DNA from: Diplolepis rosae
Lineage: Eukaryota; Arthropoda; Insecta; Hymenoptera; Diplolepididae
NCBI GenBank assembly: GCA_030998225.1
Contig: JAPYXD010000463.1
Span: 248,001-312,000, forward strand
Direction of reading: 5' to 3'
DNA length: 64,000 nt
Part shown: in pieces, positions 23,896 through 35,799 of the stretch
Position numbering within the stretch: position 1 is the first letter of the stretch
Layout of the letters: every line of letters starts with the position of its first letter
Notes under the pieces: model-generated
The model's input: the letters and a program-made list of their open reading frames with translations, nothing else
Database searches by the model: none
What the model was told of the DNA's origin: nothing
Position numbers and translations under genes: made by a program

Positions 23896-24582
23896 CTTTT
23901 CTACTTTCTCTTATCTTTTCTAATCTTTTTAATTGTATAATTTCATAAATTTCAAAAATTACCATTGAATGTTACCAATAGCCGATATATTACATATTAA
24001 TTTTCTTGAGAACACACCATAACATCAACAACGCTACGATAGCCAAATGAACAATTGTGGAGACATTTTACTTCCAAAGTTTTGTGTAATATAAAATTTT
24101 TAATAATATGTAACAATAACGTATAAATAATGGAAACTGCTTGTAAGTAACTAATATTTCAAAAAATTTCTTTACATAATTTAATTCAAAATTTATCTCT
24201 TATATATTTATTTTATAGGTGTCGTTATCGATCAATATAACCTAAAAAGGTTGACACCAGTTATCCTAACAAAAAATTTTAAAAAATTTTAACGAACTCT
24301 CATAGTAACTAATATGCTATGATGATAATTTTACAACATATTTTTATGCCTTTAAACTTGGATTTTTTTAAATTTAACCAATCATCAAACAATATGAATG
24401 GAAGTAAAATACTAAATATGTCATCCACGGTATGTTTATTATTATTATTATTCTTTCTCTCTTTTATCTTCTGTTAATTTTATATATTATATTGAAAAAA
24501 CAAAATCTTTTTATTATATAAATATTATCTTTTTATTATATTCATAATTTTACAAAAAATTTTTATATATATTCATTTTGTA

Positions 24583-24645
24583 TTTCCTTTTTATAGTCTT
24601 GATAAGGACCGAAAAATCGGTCGAAACGTTGACGTACTTTTAAAA
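24583..24645 (+). ncRNA. PLE copy C hammerhead-like motif
   Basis: Third copy of the motif at 21261-21325, near the right end of the cluster; identical in its core. Confidence 0.6.
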
Positions 24646-25075
24646 ATAAAACAACTTTACAAAACCGGAAAGGCCATTCACTTTAATGTTCAAAATAAAA
24701 GATACATTTGTGAATTTTTGCAGATTTTTTATGCATAAATCGTGATGCAAAAAATTGCGGACATTTTTGCACACAATTTTATTTATGTTTGATCTGCGCA
24801 ACCACTCTTTTGAATTATGCTATTCATTACTTACCTATCGATAATTACAACAGAATTTTTGCAGATTTTTCAAGGTGTAGATGGGGGTAAAAAAAAATAA
24901 AAACCGTAAAAGTACACATTCTTCCAACATCTTATTATTAAAGCACTTTTTATAATAATAGTAGACACTAATGAAAAAAAAAATGTTATTTGGTAATCAA
25001 CCTCTAACACGGTTTACTGCTGAAAATTTTGCAAAATATTTTGCATATTTTCTTTGTTGCGAAAAATCGAAATTA

Positions 25076-26905
25076 TATATATTATTTGTTGCTAAAGTTG
25101 ATAAATAATGTCGGATGAGAAGATGACATCTGTCAACATCACGAGCAATGTATTATGATGAAGATTCGGAAGAAATTCGGCTCGTTTTTGCCTATAAATG
25201 CCCATACTGTGCATTTGTTTATATTATTTGCTGTTAAAGTTAACAAATAATAACGGATGACGAATTTTCATGATGAGATATCATCTTAGAGATGGGAACA
25301 ATTTATTCCGATGCTTAATTGGATTGCACAAATGACCAATCCATTCCGTTGACTAATTGTTATATCTATTTGTTTATAACAAATGAATTCACATGTCAAC
25401 CAAATTATTCCATTCTATATACTCCTACGCATTGAAGCTGGGGTGTGACAGGCCTAGGAAAAATTTACTCGAAGAAATAAAAAATAAAATTCGAAAAATC
25501 GACATTTTTTCCGCTATTTATATTAACATAAAAGTTGTAACAACAACAAATTCAAAAATCGGCCTGCAGCGATCTCTTCAAAATTTAATGTTGGATTTTT
25601 CAAAAAAAAAAATTTCAAATCGGTCAAGAATTCAGCTCAGAAAATGATTTTGAACCTCGTTTTTCTATTTCACTCCACTGTGCGTGCATAGTTGGGTAAA
25701 ATGAGCATCGGGCGTATTATTTGAACCGGCAATGGTATGGTTCTCTTAAATAAAAAAAATTCTTACCTGGAGCCTGCCAATAGTCATCCGGTACATACAT
25801 AAACAACATACAAATTCATTCACACCATCCAGACGTAGCCAATCACATTTCAAATCACAAACACACTTAAACATATAACCTTACATATATAAACCTAATA
25901 ACTACACATTTATATATAGTACGATACGCTTTCGTCGAATCGCGCACACGCTCGCTTACAATGCTGAGATATAAAACTTGGAACTTTGTTATATAGTGAC
26001 TGCCTGAGTTATTCAGAGCTTGTGAGAGTAAGTACCGTCAATAAAATTTATGAGCCTTACTCAAATAAAAATAAATCAACTTTTTTCATAAATGATTAAT
26101 AAAATATTTTTAAAAATTAATATAATTAATCAATTATTATAACTATGATGATTAATATATATAATATAATTATTAAATTACATTTAGTATATATTTTTAT
26201 TATACGACGTATGAAGTTTAATGAAACTAAATTTTCAAATGTACATTAAAAAATTGCATTATTATCAAGAAGTATTTTGTATAAAAACATTTAAAAGAAG
26301 GTTCTTTTATTTTCTGTGTTTTATATTTTCAAAATATGGATTTTACATTTGCGAATTCCAAATTATTATTCTGCCTGAGTAATTTATGTGATATTTCATA
26401 TTTTATGTAATACACTTATCGACTTTTTTTGTTTAAATTTTCATAATATCAATTTAATTTTAAGAATTAAGGTTTTTGAAATTAAAATTTTTTTATGTGT
26501 GCCCAAGACGCAGATTACTTTCATTCGTTCCTGCGTGAATAGATATAGCTGGTGGAATTAGTCTTGCGATTCACGGTTTACTCAACTCTCGATTGAAGAG
26601 TAGAGTAGAATGAACGGAAAGCTCTACTATTTTTGCGATTTAATAAAAGATTGGTTTTTTTATAGTTATACTACGAGTAATAATATATATATTTAAACAT
26701 TTTTAATGCACGCTTTCATACTTCACCCTACGCTTCTGAATTTTACTCAACTTTGATTTATTTTTTAATATATCACAAATAAATACAATGATACTAAATA
26801 ACTTCTAACTTGTCCTTATGTCCCAAATTTGATCGGAAGTTGAGTAAAATTACTTCAACTATTTTTCTCCGCGTAAAAGGGGCGAAACACAGCGATTGCA
26901 GTTTG
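25076..26905. other. E1 interior, no gene recognised
   Basis: A ~40-bp block (TATTATTTG, TAAAGTT, AAATAAT, CGGATGA) is repeated at about 25077-25115 and 25220-25262. On the minus strand an ATG near 25820 opens a short frame ending in YVPDDYWQAP at a good donor (CAG-GTAAG, about 25766), with a TATATAAA about 100 bp upstream; I cannot assign it. The rest is AT-rich. Confidence 0.35.
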
Positions 26906-27246
26906 TTCAGAATGCATGTGAAAATTTCGATTTTTCGCAACAAAAAAAATATGCAAAATATTTTGCAAAAATTTCAGCAGTAAACCGTGTTAGAGGTTGA
27001 TTACCAAATGACATTTTTTTCCATTAGTGTCTACTATTATTATAAAAAGTGCTTTAATAATAAGATGTTGGAAGAATGTGTATTTTTACGGTTTTTTTTC
27101 ATTAGAAAAAACAATCCTGATTTTTTTCAAAATTTCCCTATGATTAGTTTAGCTAAAAACGCAAAAACGAAAATGGTAAAATATAGTCGATGCGAAATTT
27201 GATTTGGTTTCAAGGCCGATTTCACATAGAAACTCGGTTATTCCCT

Positions 27247-27799
27247 TTGGCTCAAAGCGATAAGAAAATAAGTTTGGGCAAAAATAAAATTTATTAATAA
27301 AATTTTTTTTTTGTGTTTCAAATTTTTTTCATGAAAAATAATCTTGTCTCTTTCAAATTAGCCCTTCAATAATAATATTGCTATTCCAGAAAGCAAAATT
27401 ATCTATTTTTGCCTCAGGTTTAATTTTCGTAAATGAACTACCTTAATACAATTACTTTAATACCCAGACAAAATTTCAAGTATTTATCTTTGTAACTTTT
27501 CTCCCGAAAAATTCGAGAAAATGGTATAGTTTTTTGACCCAACAAGGTAGAAACCCCCCTTAACTTGGAACATGAATAAAATTTGGGGCAACGAATGAGC
27601 TCGATCAGCCTGAGCATTTATTTAGATAGGCATCCTAAAATATTAAAAAGTGGATAGAAATTATGTAATTTCCACATCTAAAAGAAGTCCCTAAAAAATT
27701 ATGCTTTAGCGAAGTACAAGATCTCGAATCTGTAAATTACCTATTCATATAATTGAATATGTATGAAATTGCAAAAGATTATTTAGTTTTTCAAAGTGT
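27247..27799. other. Gap without recognised gene
   Basis: AT-rich spacer between E1 and the hammerhead inverted-repeat element. Confidence 0.35.
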
Positions 27800-27828
27800 G
27801 TTTCGGTTCTAATCGGAGCCCTCATCAG
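27800..27828 (-). ncRNA. Hammerhead-like core, conserved blocks intact
   Basis: On the minus strand: CTGATGAG, an imperfect stem II (GGCTC/GAACC with one mismatch), then GAAAC. Both universally conserved blocks are present. Stem I and III partners are not obvious. Confidence 0.55.
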
Positions 27829-28059
27829 AGATTTATTTTTCAAATAAAAAATGCATAATAAAATGTTGTTAACTTAGGATTTCTTTGTTGGAAATTTTTG
27901 AAAATCAACATAGCTTTACATGCGAGACAATGAGAAACTTGACATTGTTTCGAAAGAAGAGGTTGAAAGAATTCAACAATTTTTCAAAATATTTCTTTGG
28001 TATAAAATAATTGAAAATAATTTTAAATTAATAGGTTGAGTTCGAAATTTTTCCACTTA

Positions 28060-28135
28060 GACTTGGGCTCAAATCCCAGCGCAGTCGAAAGCGTCTTTAT
28101 TCCACAGAAAGAATTCAAATTCTTCGAATTGAAAA
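28060..28135. repeat. tRNA-like arm of the SINE-like family
   Basis: TGGGCTCAAATCCCAGCGCA followed by GTCGAAAGCGTC and TTCCACAGAAAG matches one palindrome arm of the element at 14390-14678, with one change in the T-loop. Confidence 0.75.
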
Positions 28136-28309
28136 TAATGTTTCAGAATATAATTATTTGGTTTCATATCGATGAAAGGACTTAATGATAATTTAAGGCA
28201 GCTTTTTACAAGTTTTTTTTTCTCAAATGTTGATTTTTAAAAATGTCCATCAAAGAAATCCTAAGTTAAGAACTTCTTATTATGCATTTTTTATTTTAAA
28301 AATAAATCT

Positions 28310-28338
28310 CTGATGAGGGCTTCGATCAGAACCAAAAC
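28310..28338 (+). ncRNA. Hammerhead-like core, second block mutated
   Basis: CTGATGAG is intact and stem II resembles the left copy, but GAAAC is AAAAC. Confidence 0.5.
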
Positions 28339-29434
28339 TTCTATAACTACGTAAATCTAAGTTTTTATGTACCTTGGACCCTAAAGCCAATTATCAACAA
28401 CACATATGTTTAATTAAAATACTTTTAAAAATTCACTTTTAAAATATTTTGGATCTTAATTATTAATTAAATAGAATTTAAAAGTTCGTCACTTATTTAA
28501 AAATTATTTTTTATTCGTGATTGTAATTCTTCATTAATCATTGTGCCATAACTTTTGTTTACATTATGTTGTCAAGCTGTCAACTTTGACATTCCTAACC
28601 TTAAAAGTCTTTGAAAAGAATTTTTGGCTCTGCTTTTCCCAAACGTTATCGACATTTCTTTGCTGGGTTTGATTTGGCTTGGTAGTACGATGAGGGCAGC
28701 ACTTCGATATTTTGGAAAAAGTGGTTAGCTCTATATATCGTTCCCCCACTCTGACACCCTGCACCGCATCTAGGTTTATAATATCTTTGGTGATACTTAT
28801 ATTCGAGGAAAAGCTCACCGAAGTTTTGGTAACGTAATTGGTAACATGCTCTGACATGAAATCAAAGAGTCCTCGTTTCAAATCCAGGCCGGAATGCATT
28901 TGTTCTCGAATCCATTCTAGACCAGAAATGAAACAAAAAGTTCCATATTTAATATCTGATTGGATATACTGTTCAAGGCACTTAGATACCTTATACCAAA
29001 AAAATGTAAGAGAAAAGGGTGAACAATTTATTGATGATTAAAAAAAAAGTATTTTGATGATTAGTTTTGGGGTAGACTTAAAAAACATCATCCAAGAAGT
29101 CGGATCTTCATGCATTTTAGGATACTAGTGATAAATTGCACCCTTAACAACAATGATCTCTATTCAAAGTTTTAATACCACTGATATAAAAAGGGGGTTT
29201 TGACTATTTTTATCTGAAAATAAGGTAGTGTTGCCAGGGATCTGAATTTCCTACTTCCTTACTAATAAATTCGACGATAACTAAGCAGAATATCAATTCC
29301 GGTAACAACTACTAAATTTTAAATTAATATTTTTTATTAGTTTTCAATAAAATTGTCGAATTTATCTGAATTTTTTCTGCTATTTTTCGTTACACTTTAA
29401 AAATTTGTAGATACTAAGATGAAAAACAAAAGAT
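28339..29434. other. Region 3' of PTPA, unassigned ORFs
   Basis: Two overlapping opposite ORFs (minus 28564-28899, 111 codons; plus 28838-29041, 67 codons) have a non-random look but no family I recognise. The PTPA 3' UTR should extend leftwards from 29434. Confidence 0.35.
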
Positions 29435-29566
29435 TTACACTCTGCGAAGTTCCGCAAAAGAAGCACAATGGTGTGGTGCTATGCAACTTGCACCTTCAGG
29501 TGCCGCTTTTATCAAAAACAGGGAACCAAAGAGAACGTGTTGAATCACAGGAAACTTAGATAAGAC
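29435..29566 (-). CDS. Ptpa: PTPA exon G (last coding exon)
   Basis: Starts VLSKFPVIQHVLFGSL, the usual C-terminal block, then about 25 extra residues to a TAA at 29435-29437. Acceptor AAATTTTAG. Confidence 0.95.
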   Translation of the reverse strand, partial: VLSKFPVIQHVLFGSLFLIKAAPEGASCIAPHHCASFAELRRV

Positions 29567-29657
29567 CTAAAATTTATACATCTCAGTTTTACAAACTTTA
29601 AAATCAGTTAGATTTAATTTAGGTTTCAACACTTTTTTTTTAATGGTGATTAGTTAC

Positions 29658-29765
29658 CTCAGCTTTATACATTCTGATAAGACCGTTATTGACTTTCGAC
29701 CACGTAGAAACAGCACTAATATTCCAAAGCTGATTAGAATGTTCTGCAAATGGACCTGTTTTTAC
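29658..29765 (-). CDS. Ptpa: PTPA exon F
   Basis: 36 codons with KTGPFAEHSNQLWNISAVST and GLIRMYKAE, highly conserved in PTPA. Acceptor TTGTACTAG, donor GTAACT. Confidence 0.97.
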
Positions 29766-29847
29766 CTAGTACAAAATAAGAACATTATTACTCATTTTAT
29801 ATTTAACAAAAAAATGTATAATAAACATGCTTATAATAATTGTTTAC

Positions 29848-29948
29848 TTTAGAAATAAATTCGATGCACCCAAGAAACATATATTGATTTTTGTATGTTG
29901 CAACCACTGCAAGATCGACAAAATGTTGAGGTTCAATACGTGGATGAC
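29848..29948 (-). CDS. Ptpa: PTPA exon E
   Basis: HPRIEPQHFVDLAVVATYKN then QYMFLGCIEFISK. Acceptor TTTTTTTAG, donor GTAAAC. Confidence 0.96.
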
Positions 29949-30045
29949 CTAAAAAAATATTTCGTCTTAAAGCACACTTAAATTTCCTATTATGATGCAG
30001 ATTTTTTACACTTTTGATATGCTAGGTGTAAATTAAGATACTCAC

Positions 30046-30170
30046 CTATTAATTGAGCACTTCCCCAAATAAAGGGAACAAATTGATAATCATCCAAACT
30101 CCAAACGCCGTGACTTCCAGCTGGTTCCATCCGGTAAACTAGTTGAAGCCTTCGAACTATTTCTAAATAC
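30046..30170 (-). CDS. Ptpa: PTPA exon D
   Basis: Completes the Arg codon, then [20 protein letters not shown] and [20 protein letters not shown], the conserved core. Acceptor TTCTATAG, donor GTGAGTATC. Confidence 0.97.
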
Positions 30171-30593
30171 CTATAGAAATTAAAATCGAGAAATAAAAAC
30201 CAAATGACTAAACTGTGCGGCATTCGTAACATTCCACTTTACAGAAAAGTCTAAAGGAGAATGTGCATTGAATAAATTATCATAAATTGTAATTGCATTT
30301 TAGCAAGAGAAATATTTGAAAAAACTTTCAACCTTGCTCTTATCGACTGCTAAGACTGAAAAAAATTGATTTTAATATCATTAGCTGCTATTTCAACCAC
30401 CATTCTTACTAGTACAGATTTAAAATAAGAATTTGAAGTTTTCTTGGGTCACTAATAATAAATCTAAGATATTTGAAATTGGAGATGACACATCAAATAT
30501 GGCTAATTAAAATCTAAAAGATTTCAAAATCTGATTCTAAATTCATTATAAATGACCAAAAAACCCGTTGATGACTAATTTTTTTACAAAATA

Positions 30594-31751
30594 TTGGATT
30601 GTCCCAGAAGTAATTACCGATTTTTTAATACAAATTAAACACATTTTTTTAAATACAAGAAATGAACTTTAATCAATGATATATTTTCCATTTTGTTCAA
30701 TGGCTTTTTGCCATCTTTCTAGTAACTTCATGATTCCACGCTCATAGAACTTTTGGTCTTTATCGGCAAAAGACTGAACTAAGTGCTATTTCACAGCTTC
30801 AGCATCATTGAAAGTTTTACCATTCAAGGAGTTCTGTAAAGATCGAAATAAATAGTAATCTGATCGTGTAAGGTCAGGACTATATGGTGGATGTAGCATG
30901 ACTTCCCAACCAAGCCTTAATAATTTTTGTCGAGTGGCTAAAGATGTGTGTGGTATAGCGATGTCATGGTGAAAAATTACACCTTTACCATTGACCAATT
31001 CTGGCCATTTTTCTTTGACCGCTGCGTTCAATTTGTTCAGTTGACGGCAGTAGACATCTAAATTAATCGTTTGGTTCCTTGGAAGCAGCTACAAAAATAC
31101 CACACCTTTCCAATCCCACCAAACAGACAGCATAATCTTTTTTTGATGAAATTCAGCTTTCGATATTGTTTGTGGTAGTTCATCACGCTTGGAGCATGAT
31201 TGTTTTCGAACGACGTTATTGTAAAAATCTATTTTTCATCACAAGTGATAATTTGTTTCAAAAAAGGATCGAATTCATTGCGCTTAAGATGCAAATCACA
31301 AGCGTTGATGCGTTTTGTTAAACGAATTTCTTTCAATTTATGTGGAATCCAAATATCAAGTTTTTTAATGAGCCCAAGACGTTGTATATGACGGTCGATT
31401 GTTGATTTTGGTGTTTTTGACATTTTTTTAATCTCTCGCACAGTTACACGATGATCCGATTCGATTATGTCTTTGATTTCGTCATCATTAACTTCATTTG
31501 GCCGATCTGAACTTTGAGTGAAAAATCCCCAGAACGGAATCTATCAAACCAATTTCGACACTGTCTGTCTTTTATGGCTTCCTCACCATACACAGCACGT
31601 AACTTTCCCTGCAATTTGTTTGTAATGCAAACTAAGAGTGACAGCTGACAAATGCCAGAAGGAAAAAATCATGACATAGAAAGAAGCCATTCAAAAAGAT
31701 GGTCAAAGTATTTTATATGTGAAATCGGCAATTACTTCTGGGACAACCTAA
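30594..31751 (-). mobile_element. Full-length mariner (copy 4) in PTPA intron
   Basis: Inverted ends TTGTCCCAGAAGTAATT (from ~30599) and AATTACTTCTGGGACAA (to ~31747) bound 1.16 kb. On the minus strand the transposase reads: a recruited HTH segment (PKSTIDRHIQRLGLIKK), CDEKIDFYNNV with the first Asp, HHDIAIPHTS with the second, SPDLTRSDYYLF with the third, LPERWQK-like segment and a final NGKYIID. All three Asp remain, but the conserved Trp after DEK is Ile, and frameshifts and stops (for example a stop 15 codons past the third Asp, near 30787) break it. Confidence 0.9.
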
Positions 31752-32888
31752 CAGTATCTTGGACATACAAGTGAAAAAAAAAGGAGCTTTGACAAAGGTT
31801 GAAAATATAGTTGACCCCTTAAGTCGAAAGCCAGTTGTCATTTTTAACATGAATTTGTTCGTATTTGTGTATAACATATCACACAAAAGATATTTTGCTT
31901 CTGTTATGACAAATGTGGCACTCTTGGCGACAAATTATCGGTTCTTTGTAACTAAAACTTTGTCACGACTTGAGGTTTGGGGGGCGAGTATCACATGCAA
32001 CACAAGCTAAAGGCGAATGCTGTCAACGTTACACCCTTCCTCGAATACCCTCTTATTTGCACGCGTGTTATATATTACGTTGTGTGTTTTGGTTGTAAAT
32101 TGGAAAGTTAATCGGTAGATTTTTAGGTTTTGTGCCCAAAAATCTAAATCTGAAAGAATGAGAATCTTACATCTAATTGCAATATTATCATTTGCATAAA
32201 ATATATGAATTAAAGAATTGGACCCTTATTTGATTCCTTCTGAACTGATCTCAAACTCTTAACACCACCTTAAACACTACCGATATTCATTCTTTGTTCC
32301 ATTCCGTCAAGAGCAGAATTAGAAAAAAATGCAGCAGGCAGAGATTTACAATGTTTATTTCCTGAATCTACTCGATTTGACCCCACACACTTCTCTGGAG
32401 AGTTGAACTTATCTGTTAGGTCTAGTAGTTTTAATCCACCGCGGTATCTCTGGTTGACTTCAATTTACTATTTAATTTCTATTTTAAAAATGGATCTAGT
32501 AATATTAGTACTAGTTCCTGAATACTCTTTCCATCCTTTAAAATACTCCTAACCATATCTAAATGCATTAAACTTTTCTTGATGAGATCCTTAATATCGT
32601 TTCTCTTTTCTATTGAGTATTGAAGAACCTGCTAATGGAGTTCTGGCGAGGAAGGTTCAATATTTACTAATGAAAACCGTGTCATTTGTAGGGACTAAAA
32701 AGCGACCACCAGGGGTGAATCTTCGATAAACATGAGTCGTTTCCAAAAGGTTGTCCCAGCCATTTTAGGCATTTCTATAATTTTATACAAAAATATATAT
32801 ATATATTTCAATAACATTAGGATCAATGTACTTTTCACTAAAGTTTCAAAATTTTAAATACATTGGTTCATAAATGTAAAATTCAAAT
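31752..32888. other. PTPA intron, no gene recognised
   Basis: Unassigned AT-rich intron sequence with a short TA run at about 32790-32805. Confidence 0.35.
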
Positions 32889-33614
32889 GGGGCAAAATTC
32901 GTCAAGTGTACCCGCCTAAAAACTTTCTGTTTCCGATTTCCTTGAAAGTCCGCGAAATTATTGTCCTAGTGAACCTCTTTTAATTCCCCTAAGAGAACGT
33001 CTCTAGTACGACGGGTTGTCAGTATACAGGGGTTCGAATTTTCAACCTTTTACCGCGCACGCTGATACTCAATTAATCAAAACTTCTACAAAAGTTATCC
33101 AAATTAATTTTTTTATGGAGGTCTTAGAAACGATTTTTCATCAGCTTTACGCTAAATGCAATGGTTTTAGATTAAAAAAATTATTTCAGCTTCATTTTTT
33201 AATTTTAAACATATTTTTGAGTTTTTCTCCAAGTGCGGACGTTAATTTTCTTTCCAAAATTATGTTTAAAAAAAAGCTTGATTTTTTTCCTTTCAAATGA
33301 GCCATGGTCGAAAGTGGGGCGAAAGAAATTGGTGGAGATATATACGCACGGTTTCTGCGTCGCAGTGCAGCTAGGCGCCACGATCACGACGTACTGTCCA
33401 TTGGGAACTTATTTAATTGTACTTTGTATAATTTGTTCGTGAAACTTTTATTTTTGGCTGGTACGAAATTAAAAATAATAATTAATTTGTAATTCGGGGT
33501 GATTTTTTAGTGAGCCCCCTCACCTCTCACATCGAAAATTGAGTCAAATAATTTGCTTATTACAGTGTATGTGTACTTCTCTTTGTTCTTGCCTCACAGT
33601 TTTTTTTCGGTTAA

Positions 33615-35799
33615 ATATCACATTCTAATGATGAATATTCTCTCAACATGAGAGTTAATTCAGCATAGGGAACGAAAGAGTGATATTTTTGTGTACCAGG
33701 CACTGTGTTTGCTGATGCAAATCTACTCTTAAGTTCTTGAGCTGTAATGGCGTGATTTTCTTTTGGACTAAAGAATACTAAAGTTTCAACTAAATTTTTC
33801 TTTGCCCATTGATACAAGGCATTAGCAGTCCTAATCGGATCTTCAGATGACGCTCGTAGGCTAGCACGCACTGCGAGTCTTTAAATTTCCCCCAATACCA
33901 TCACAAGGGCCTTTTCCGCGCCCCGTTGCATGGAAATGCCACTCGGCTGGAATACCAAAATCCATTTCATGGTGGAGGAAATTGATGAAGTTATATTTAT
34001 TTTTAAAATGCTGGGCGGCTCCATCTGTAAAATAAATCATTTTTCTGGGTTGAAAATTCTCTTTCAAATAGTGTGTAATAATTTTTTGAAACTCGTACAC
34101 AGCAATAGTGTCATGAGTCAAACAGTCTGATAACATAGCAAGACTGCGGTGCTTTAGAATGTTGTCCTCTTTATAATAAATTACCACTGTAAAATGGTAG
34201 CTTGATCATTGTTCCAATGAAATGACTGAGCTGCATTCTGGACTACAAAGCGAAATCACAAAGGATAAGAAATTCTCCTTCTTTCAGTGTGTCCTTAAGG
34301 TTTTTGAAGAAATACGACTGTTGTTTGGCTATAAAAGAGTGAGGTTTAAGCTTAAGCAGGCGTTCGCAAATCTGTTCAGCAAAATCTTCTGCGTCTGTTA
34401 TTTCCGTGCGTAACGTACTTCTGTCAGTTTGTTGCCAAGACTGGAATTCTACTCTGTTAATACACTGGTCTGCGAGAACTGATGTTATAAAGTCCTTAAG
34501 TGGGCTTGTACCAGGACACGCTGTGCATTCATTCAAGTAGCATTCTGAAGTCGGAACGCTACACATACACGGAGAAACTTTTTATATCAATTTTTACTAT
34601 AGTATTTTTCAATTTAGGGAAAAACGTATCACTTTGAGAATTTTTGTTAGTAAAAATACTAAACTTTATAATAATGATATGAAACGTCAGCATAGTTCGT
34701 AGCAAATTTTACTATAGTTTATACTGAAGTTTCATATCATTATTATAAAGTTTCGTATTTTTACTAACAAAAACTCTCAAAGTGGTACGTTTTTCCCTAA
34801 ATTGAAAAATATAAATATAAAAGATTTCTCCGTGTACTCCTGTTCATAGCATCATGATAAGTCTTAATGGGGAAAATTTTTCGCAGGTTGGTTCTTTTAA
34901 ATCTACAGCATCTAGCATTGGATTAACGTTTTCATGATGGACACAAACACAAACAGTATGCGTACCACTGGCTCCAGCGAGTATGCAATTTCGGGGTCTA
35001 CCATAAGCTGAGAGAATTTTGATAAGCAAATTTTAACTGTGGGATGTTGAGCCTTAAAATTTGCATATAATTCAGAAAGATTTCACAGGATTAACTTTTT
35101 TTTAACGTAATCACGGGAGCCATCATATTTTTTTTACGTAAACGAAATCTTTCATGCCAGACATCATACGACTATTCTGATTATCAAGGTAAAATTTTTT
35201 GACCAAATTTTCAATCTCGGAATCTAAAGTTTTACCATTTTTTAAATTAGGAGAAGTTAAAATACCATTCTTAGCTACTAATTTCTTAGCCTTTCTAGTT
35301 TGGCGTTCAGAAGTACCAAATTCTTTAGTCAATCTTCTGCGGCCCCAAGACTTCGGAGCAAGAGTTAAAAGTAACACTTTTCTGAATTACTTGCAGATTT
35401 TTTAAATTTTTCTTTTATTTGTTCAAGAACCTCCATTCCGGCGTAATGATTTTCATCAGAACAATCAGTTTCATAGTTTTCAAACTTGGATGTCGAAGGA
35501 TCGGCAAAGATATCGTCGTCTTCCATTAAAATATCATTCTCGAGAATAGGAGGTGAATTATCGTTGATCACTGAAGCATCTTCAATTGTTGGATCAGTAT
35601 GAGAATACAAAGAGGATAGCAATGCAAGTTGAGAAATTTCATTTCTGCAATTTACACACAGTTTCGCATCGATGGGTATACTGGGATACTTTTTTTGAAG
35701 AGTTGCAGAAATTGTTCTTAAACTGCACAGATCACCCTTGTCATTTTCCTTAGAAAAAGGATTGTAACAACGACAACCCAAGCTGGTTCTTCTTGGCAT
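33615..35799 (-). pseudogene. Transposase of the 3.9-kb TIR element, broken
   Basis: Starts at MPRRTSLGCRCYNPF (35799) with Cys pairs GCRC and LCVNC, then an acidic stretch, LTLAPKSWGRRR, RQTRKAKKLV, NGILTSPN, SRMMSGMKDFV, ILAGASGTHTVCVCVHHENV, CYLNECTACPG, LILCDFA, YFTDGAAQHFKNKYNF, AEWHFHAT, KGPCDGIGGN and VRASLRAS. Asp residues in LCDFA and FTDGAA and the Glu of AEWHF are plausible DDE positions. Similar uncharacterised proteins are common in insects and cnidarians, from memory. Breaks: frameshift near 35380, frame changes at 35030-35120, the MITE between the HHENV and CYLNEC parts, frameshift near 34240, and a further slip near 33870. Confidence 0.75.
34568..34834. mobile_element. Palindromic Tc1/mariner-type MITE (copy 2)
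   Basis: Ends CACGGAGAAAC and TTTCTCCGTG flanked by TA (34566-34567, 34835-34836). The interior inverted repeat has the same TTTAGGGAAAAACG and GAAACTTCAG-type blocks as the MITE at 10952-11248, but its arms are better preserved. It interrupts the transposase at 33615-35799. Confidence 0.92.

Larger units (their letters stand above)
15972..24693. mobile_element. Penelope-like element cluster (three copies, one insertion)
   Basis: An 8.7-kb unit flanked by the 18-bp target duplication AATAAAAGATACATTTGT (15954-15971 and 24694-24711). The host sequence reads straight across once it is removed, as shown by the related empty site in E2 near 46676-46700. Order: copy A inverted and 5'-truncated, copy B forward and 5'-truncated joined head-to-head to A at about 18258, then copy C forward and nearly complete in tandem with B. 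The copies differ by few bases, so the insertion is recent. Penelope-like elements (PLEs) are known for such tandem and inverted 5'-truncated arrangements. Confidence 0.92.
15783..27246. mobile_element. TIR-family E, copy E1 (long-TIR DNA transposon, non-autonomous, holds PLE cluster)
   Basis: The left arm (15783-15971 plus 24694-25075 once the nested insert is removed) and the right arm (about 26906-27246) are long inverted repeats. The ends AGGGCATAACCGGGTTTCT and AGGGAATAACCGAGTTTCT both lead into GTGAAATCGGCCTTGAAACC. The right arm lacks about 190 bp present in the left. Without the 8.7-kb insert the element is about 2.7 kb. Its interior (25076-26905) shows no transposase, so it would depend on a partner such as E2 (46481-55048), which shares the same termini and subterminal sequence. 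Confidence 0.8.
27800..28338. mobile_element. Inverted-repeat element with hammerhead-like cores at both ends (copy 2)
   Basis: Arms at about 27800-27912 and 28228-28338 are reverse complements (shared GATTTATTTTT, ATGCATAATA, CTTAGGATTTCTTTG). The left arm carries a hammerhead-like core on the minus strand and the right arm one on the plus strand, as in the element at 11311-11865. The centre holds a single tRNA-like arm of the SINE-like family (28060-28135). Confidence 0.72.

Noticed and set aside
25766..25830. Short minus-strand exon candidate ending YVPDDYWQAP with a strong donor
   Set aside because: Too short and with no downstream partner found; could be chance.
28564..29041. Two opposite ORFs that could be a host gene 3' of PTPA
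   Set aside because: No recognisable domain, no convincing splice context; left as unassigned.
33016..33492. Three overlapping plus-strand ORFs of 62-94 codons
   Set aside because: They lie in the left TIR of the 3.9-kb transposon, which is repeated inverted at the other end; no protein motif.
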